Part shown: piece after piece, positions 59,160 through 64,000 of the stretch
Layout: the number at the start of each line of letters is the position of its first letter
How positions within the stretch are numbered: position 1 is the stretch's first letter
Assembly: GCA_002914845.1 (NCBI GenBank)
Contig: JXTC01000181.1
Location: 337,350-401,349 of the forward strand
Source: Trema orientale
Taxonomy: Eukaryota; Streptophyta; Magnoliopsida; Rosales; Cannabaceae
Length of the DNA stretch: 64,000 nucleotides
Direction of reading: 5' to 3'
Translations under genes and position numbers: made by a program
The notes under the pieces: generated by a model
The model's database searches: none
Seen by the model: only the letters and a program-made list of their open reading frames with translations
What the model was told of the DNA's origin: nothing

Positions 59160-60960
59160 AAAAAATGATTTCCTTCTCTTATGGATAGAAGCACCTCTTA
59201 GTCAATTTGGTTACTCGTTATTATTTAATGGTTGCTAATTACAACTAAATTAATTATAGTTTCTCATTTTTCTAGTTACTAATTTCTGGTATCTCTAATT
59301 ATTGTGGTTACTAGTTATAAGATTGATTATCAACATCAATTTGGTTATTGGTTACCAGTTTATTTGGTTACAATAAACTAATTTGCTACTAACCTGGGTA
59401 CTAGTTATCAATTTGGTAACTAGTTACCAATTCAATGATTCATGCTTCTCCGTTTCTATGGTTATCAGTTATTTTATTTCCACAAACTAATTTGCTACAT
59501 ATTTGGTTACTGGTGACCAGTTATTAATTTGATTATTGGTTACCAATTTAATGATTCATGGTTCTTGTTTTTATGGTTACCAGTTTTTTTAATACCATAA
59601 TCCATTTGGTATCAATTTGGTTACTAGTTATTGGTAACTAATTACGAACTAAGTTAGTTATAGTTTCTCATTTTTCTATTTTCCAATTTCTGGTAACTCT
59701 AGTTATTTTGGTTACCAATTACAAGAATAATTATTAATATCAAGTTGGTTATTGATTACTAGTTTATCTGGTTACAACTAATCAGTTTGGCATCAATTTG
59801 GTTACTTATTATCAGTTCAATTATTCATGATGCCTGGTTTCTATGGTTACCATTTTTTTTACTGCTAATCAATTTGACTACCAGTTACAAAACTCTAGTT
59901 ACTGGTTTTTATGATTCCTGATTACCGGTTCAATGATTTATGATTTCTGGTTTCTATGGCTACCACTTTGTTTTTACCACTAATCCATTTGACTATAAGT
60001 TACAAAACTCTAGGTACTGGTTTCTATGGGACCTTGTTTGGTTTCCTCTCTCTCTCTCTCTCTCTCTCTTCCTTTTTTTTAAACTTATTTTTTCCCTTTT
60101 TTTCCCTTCTTTTTATTCTTTTCCTTTTTTTCTCTCTTAGGGTTAATGAATTACAGATTTTTTTAGAATTAGTTACTGGTTATTAGTTCATTTGTTATCT
60201 TTTTTATTTTTTTTCTCTTCTTTTACCTCTTTTTCCCCTTCTTTTATTTTTTTCCTTTTTTTTCCTCGCCTAGGGAAAATGAACGACAATTGTTTTAAAA
60301 AAAAAAAAATTAATTACTAGTTACTAATTTGGAATTAGTTACTGATTATTGGTAACTGATTATTAGTTCATTTGCTGGTTACAGGCTATTAATTTGGGCT
60401 TCTAGTTCATATATTTTGTTTTTAATTTTTCCACGTTTCTATTTTTCTTTTTCATTGAGTTGTGCTCCTCTTTTTTTTTTGAAATGTTTTTTATTTTTTT
60501 TCTTTCTTTTAATTGAGCTATTGTTTTTTTTTAAATACTATATTACAATAATTAATATAGTTACTAGTTACCAATAACTGGTTAATTTGGTTTCTATTAA
60601 AATTAGTTACTAATTATTTGTTACCAATCACTAACTTCGTTACTAGTTATTCTAGTTACCAATTATCAATTTGCTTATTTGTTTCTAAATTGGTGAGTAG
60701 GTACAAAGACTAGTGACTGAGTACCACTTTACTTACTAGTTTATGGTTTCTGGTTATCAGTTACTCCATTTTTTTAGTCATTTTTCCCTTTAACTTCTTA
60801 TTTTCTTTCTTGCTTTTCTCCCTCTTAGGAATAATGAGCTACTTTTTTTAAAAAAAATAAGAAAATGATTACTTTGGTGCTTAGTAATAAGTTACACATT
60901 TGGTTTCTAGCAATATGGTTACCAGTTACAAAGATGCGCACTATAGATATTGTATGAACT
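59160..60960. repeat. 1.8-kb field of GGTTAC/GTAACC-type degenerate words
   Basis: Dozens of variants of TTGGTTACTAGTTATCAATT occur at irregular spacing of about 15-40 bp, together with TATGGTTACCAG and AATTTGGTATC. Pyrimidine tracts interrupt it (59130-59150, a CT repeat at 60047-60069, and 60200-60270). A longer unit with GTTTCTCATTTTTCTA recurs at about 59260 and 59665 (~405 bp apart), and one with TGGTTTCTATGG at 59830 and 59950. The same kind of words fill the long-TIR element at 54660-55375, so this may be a larger or decayed relative. No coding sequence. Confidence 0.7.
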
Positions 60961-61217
60961 AGACCTTTTTTTTTTTTGGTAAATACCGTCACCAAATCAG
61001 ATTATTCACAATATAATAATACTAAAAATAAATAAATAAACAAATTAGAGAAAGGAAAATGAGCCAAATGCCAAATGAAATATTTTTCTTCCTTGATATA
61101 TGGCAAAATGATTGGTATGTCAACTACAAATAATAAAAAGGAAGAAGAGAAGAAAAAGACTAAACATAAATTTTAATTTTTTTAAAAAAAGTTAATAAAA
61201 ACTACACAAAATTAATT

Positions 61218-61565
61218 TTAAAAAGAAAAGGTAAAAAATGAAAATGTACCAGTACTAAGACTACTACTACTCAGACTTAATGGAGCTTTCAACAGCGTGT
61301 TCATTAAGGGGTTTGAGAGCCTCAACCTGGTGGTGGTGATGATGACGATGGTGATGGTGGTGGTCATTGGGTTGAGTGGCGACATAATGAAGGAGGCCTT
61401 CGCCGGCCTTGTCAGCTTCCGAAGGGGAGTTTTTTCGAAGACGAGGATGGCGAAGAGGAAGAGAGCGGTGGAGAGGAGGAGGACCAAAAGTATGCTAAAA
61501 CAGTAACAAACATGGGGGTGACGTCGATGAGGACCAGAGTGGAGACGATGATGCAGAGGACTTTA
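61218..61565 (-). pseudogene. Frameshifted fragment of a plant membrane-protein gene
   Basis: On the minus strand three frames follow each other: VLCIIVSTLVLIDVTPMFVT (about 61560-61500), then LLLSTALFLFAILVFEKTP (about 61490-61425), then SEADKAGEGLLHYVATQPND, a His-rich run and LKPLNEHAVESS up to tandem stops near 61260. The sharp drop in AT content and the sensible membrane/His-rich pieces suggest a former gene with at least two one-base shifts and its 5' part missing. I do not recognise the family with certainty. Confidence 0.45.
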
Positions 61566-63000
61566 AAAAAGTGGCATTTTTCTAACAAACATAATACGGA
61601 AACTAATTAAAAGCTCACAGCCGTATCTTTTAAATTTCTTTTAAAATCACTGTGTATTGCCTAATTTGCACAATTTGTAAAGCAAACACTTAGATTCTTC
61701 AAACGATAAGCAACATTTGAAAGTCAATCTTTTTTTTTTTGGGTTGAATGGATTAACCTCAAAAAAGAAGCAACATTATCTGAAAGTCAACTTAACCACC
61801 ATGTAGACTTATTTTTAAGCTTTGGTAGCATTTGCATAAATTGTATTTCAACATTAAAAAAATAAGGATGATACTAGGTATCTAATTAGTTTACCAAATT
61901 TTTAAGGATAACGCATGTGATCCTACCTATTATTCAATATTTTTAATATTGTTTTATGTTGCAAGTGATTTGTCAATATTTAATTAGTTAATATTATTAA
62001 ATCTATTAGCTGTCCTGTAAGTACTAATTGAATTATAACAAAGCATATGTTATATCAAGTGGTATAAAAAATATAGGACACGATATGGATCCTAGTACTA
62101 TCCAATTTTTAATACTCATTCAATTTGTGAATAATATTTATTTATTTGTGGTAATAAATAAATACTAGCATCATCCGAAAAGCTAATATCCATTCAAAAT
62201 TTTTACCTAGGTAATCCTAAGTTTAAATAGAATGTGTATAGCACTAAAAAAAAAAGTGGAACAGGTGCTCTGATTTACAGGCACATGAAGGCAAGGCCCA
62301 TATCAAAACTACATCAAGAAACTGCTCTAGATCTTAAAAAAATTTGGAGCAACAAGCATACCCAAATGGCACTAGTTATGACTGTCTATATGAATATTTC
62401 AAAAAGACAGAAATACAATGTAAAAATTAAGCACAATAATACCTTGATAAATAATTGTTCGATAAACAAATACCTTTAGTTAAATAATAAAATCTTTCGG
62501 TCCCAACTCAGGCTAATGTACTAAATTAATATTGAAAAAATTTGGTGAATGACTTATTTTTAAATTGGATTAAGTAGATGTCTATATTTTAAAAGTTATA
62601 GCTAAATATCAATTTCTTTTAAAATTCAGTTGTGAAATATATTGTATTTCTATTTCTATTATTGAATGTGTTGGACATTCAGTTATAGACTTTTAAGTTT
62701 GGTAATATACTAAGTTTTGCATCAAAAAATTGTCAAATAATTAGTCAACCCATTAATTTTTTCGCTAAATGCATAAGATAATAATTTCTTTGTAGTTCCT
62801 TTAGGGCCCATCGAATATATAAATTAATAATTGATTAAATACATAAAATAAATAACATAAATATTTAAAATATTTATGAGTTTTTTTTCTAGATAACTTC
62901 TATTTTTTTAACTATGTTCTTTTTCAAAATGCATCTAAAGTTGTTTACTTATTATTTGTACTTACATTAAACTCAGTTTCTGATGGAAATTCCGAAAAAT
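61566..63000. other. Intergenic, nothing recognised
   Basis: AT-rich sequence. A short frame at 62234-62479 lacks features, and I find no repeat structure I can define. Confidence 0.4.
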
Positions 63001-63059
63001 AAATTTCGAAAAACGATTTTTCCGAAAACGATTTCCGCAGTTTTGTAAACAAATCAAGT

Positions 63060-64000
63060 GGAATAAGTATTTTAAATTTTTTCTTGAAACTTTACAAAAC
63101 AAAAACATAGGATCTCTTTGATCTAACATAAATCAATTCATGAATCTTGGTTTAGATAAAACCTGGAAACACTTCACAACCATTGAGCCTTCCTGTCTAT
63201 TCTCTGGAGCCCGTTGAATAATCCGGTATGTGGGCACCTTCTTGATTCCCAACGAAAGATGAGCGGAAGATTCAAAAGATGCTCTTCCTTCTCCTTGATT
63301 GCACGTCTACGGCCATGGGTATCTCTTCCTCGGCGGCCATGAACGAGCTCGGGATTTCTCCCGCGGTGGCTCGGTTCTCTCACACTCTCTCTTTTATCTG
63401 TGTCTCACATTTTTTACAGTCACTATGACTAAGGGTGGCGTGTGAAACTATGCAGAGGCTTAGGAGAACTTTTCTCTTAAGTATTAGAATGATGTAAACC
63501 CTAATGGGTTTATTTGGCTCAACTGACCATTCAATTCATATTGGGCTATGTATGAGCTAGACATGGGACCTTATGATTCTAAATAGTCTAAGCTCCAATT
63601 GGCCAACTACACACAGTCATAATTAATTATGACTGGGCCTTGTCCATTAATATTGGGACACTCTACTATAGGTTCAATATTGCACTCTTAGACTAAATGT
63701 CATATATTTTCTGTGAAGCTAATTAATACTTTAATTAGCTTTATCCATTTAGCATATACTATACCTGCAGATGTACTCCTGATGCAATGCCGTACTAATG
63801 AGGTGAAAATACCGTATTACCCTTCTAGTACATATTTACTTTTGAGTTACCATTTTTCATCTAATGAATAATAATTGACTACGGTATTTGTAACTACCCA
63901 TACAAACATGGTCAAATTCACAAAGTGAATACCTGGCGCCTGGTTTTTTTATTATCCAAGTCCTTGAAAAAACTTAAAATGACATTATATGTATGGTATC
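63060..64000 (-). mobile_element. Partial LTR, related to the solo LTR nested in the gypsy element
   Basis: From about 63480 to the window end the sequence follows 16100-16940 in order: AAACCCTAATGGG, GAGCTAGACATGGGAC, TCTAAATAGTCTAAGCTCCA, GGGACACTCTACTATAGG, CTCTTAGACTAAATGTCAT, ATGCAATGCCGTA, GTTACCATTTTTCATC and CAAATTCACAAAGTGAATAC. Divergence is clear, so it is a family relative rather than a recent copy. It is cut by the window edge and its left limit is uncertain. The GC-richer part at 63180-63380 is LTR sequence, not a gene. Confidence 0.72.

Noticed and set aside
63174..63383. 69-codon Arg-rich minus-strand frame in a GC-richer patch
   Set aside because: Its surroundings match an LTR family seen at 15714-18087, and no protein family is recognisable.

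Overview
This 64 kb window comes from a plant nuclear genome, most likely a eudicot tree or shrub. It is AT-rich and has introns of about 90 bp with canonical GT-AG borders. Its intact genes are plant families (an IMK2-type LRR receptor kinase, a PRA1-family protein, an F-box protein), and most of the rest is transposon-derived. I see no bacterial or organellar block, no CRISPR array, and no rRNA or tRNA gene I could support. Four single N bases (16949, 25404, 32079, 58975) mark scaffold joins. Two of them sit between duplicated flanks, which points to unmerged assembly overlaps.

Layout. (1) 1174-2783, minus: a two-exon gene of a plant family I cannot name. (2) 3585-4855: a non-autonomous DNA transposon with an 8-bp target duplication and an internal array of four ~182-bp repeats. 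(3) 5285-8064: a decayed LTR-like repeat with two MITEs nested in it; a better preserved copy lies inverted at 45549-47779. (4) 10050-10700, plus: an intronless, GC-rich PRA1-family gene, followed by an old ~730-bp direct duplication. (5) 14711-29793: a decayed 15.1-kb Ty3/gypsy element of the Tat type. It has a CGAAC target duplication, both LTRs, gag-protease-RT-RNaseH-archaeal-type RNaseH-integrase, a minisatellite and an antisense ORF region before the 3' LTR. Its leader/gag start is tandemly duplicated, and one copy carries a nested solo LTR of another family. (6) 29799-33742: no gene; tandem repeats and two relatives of the MITE at 6645. (7) 33743-35008, plus: F-box gene, followed at 36875-38233 by an intron-bearing broken copy of a PRP38 splicing-factor gene. 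(8) 40404-43006, plus: an intact IMK2-type receptor kinase whose catalytic HRD motif reads HGN. (9) 43717-50860: the 3' end of a sorting nexin 2 gene is present twice on the minus strand, as a fragment and as a longer pseudogene, with a solo LTR between the copies. (10) 51200-64000: no intact gene; a probable solo LTR, several long-TIR elements, a 1.8-kb field rich in GGTTAC-type words, a broken membrane-protein gene fragment, and a partial LTR at the end related to the one nested in the gypsy element.

The four intact genes have unrelated roles (unknown; endomembrane trafficking; ubiquitin ligase adaptor; surface receptor) and nothing suggests they act together. The interest of the window lies in its nested insertions, gene relics and assembly seams. 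I did not find evidence for a new biological system beyond these.
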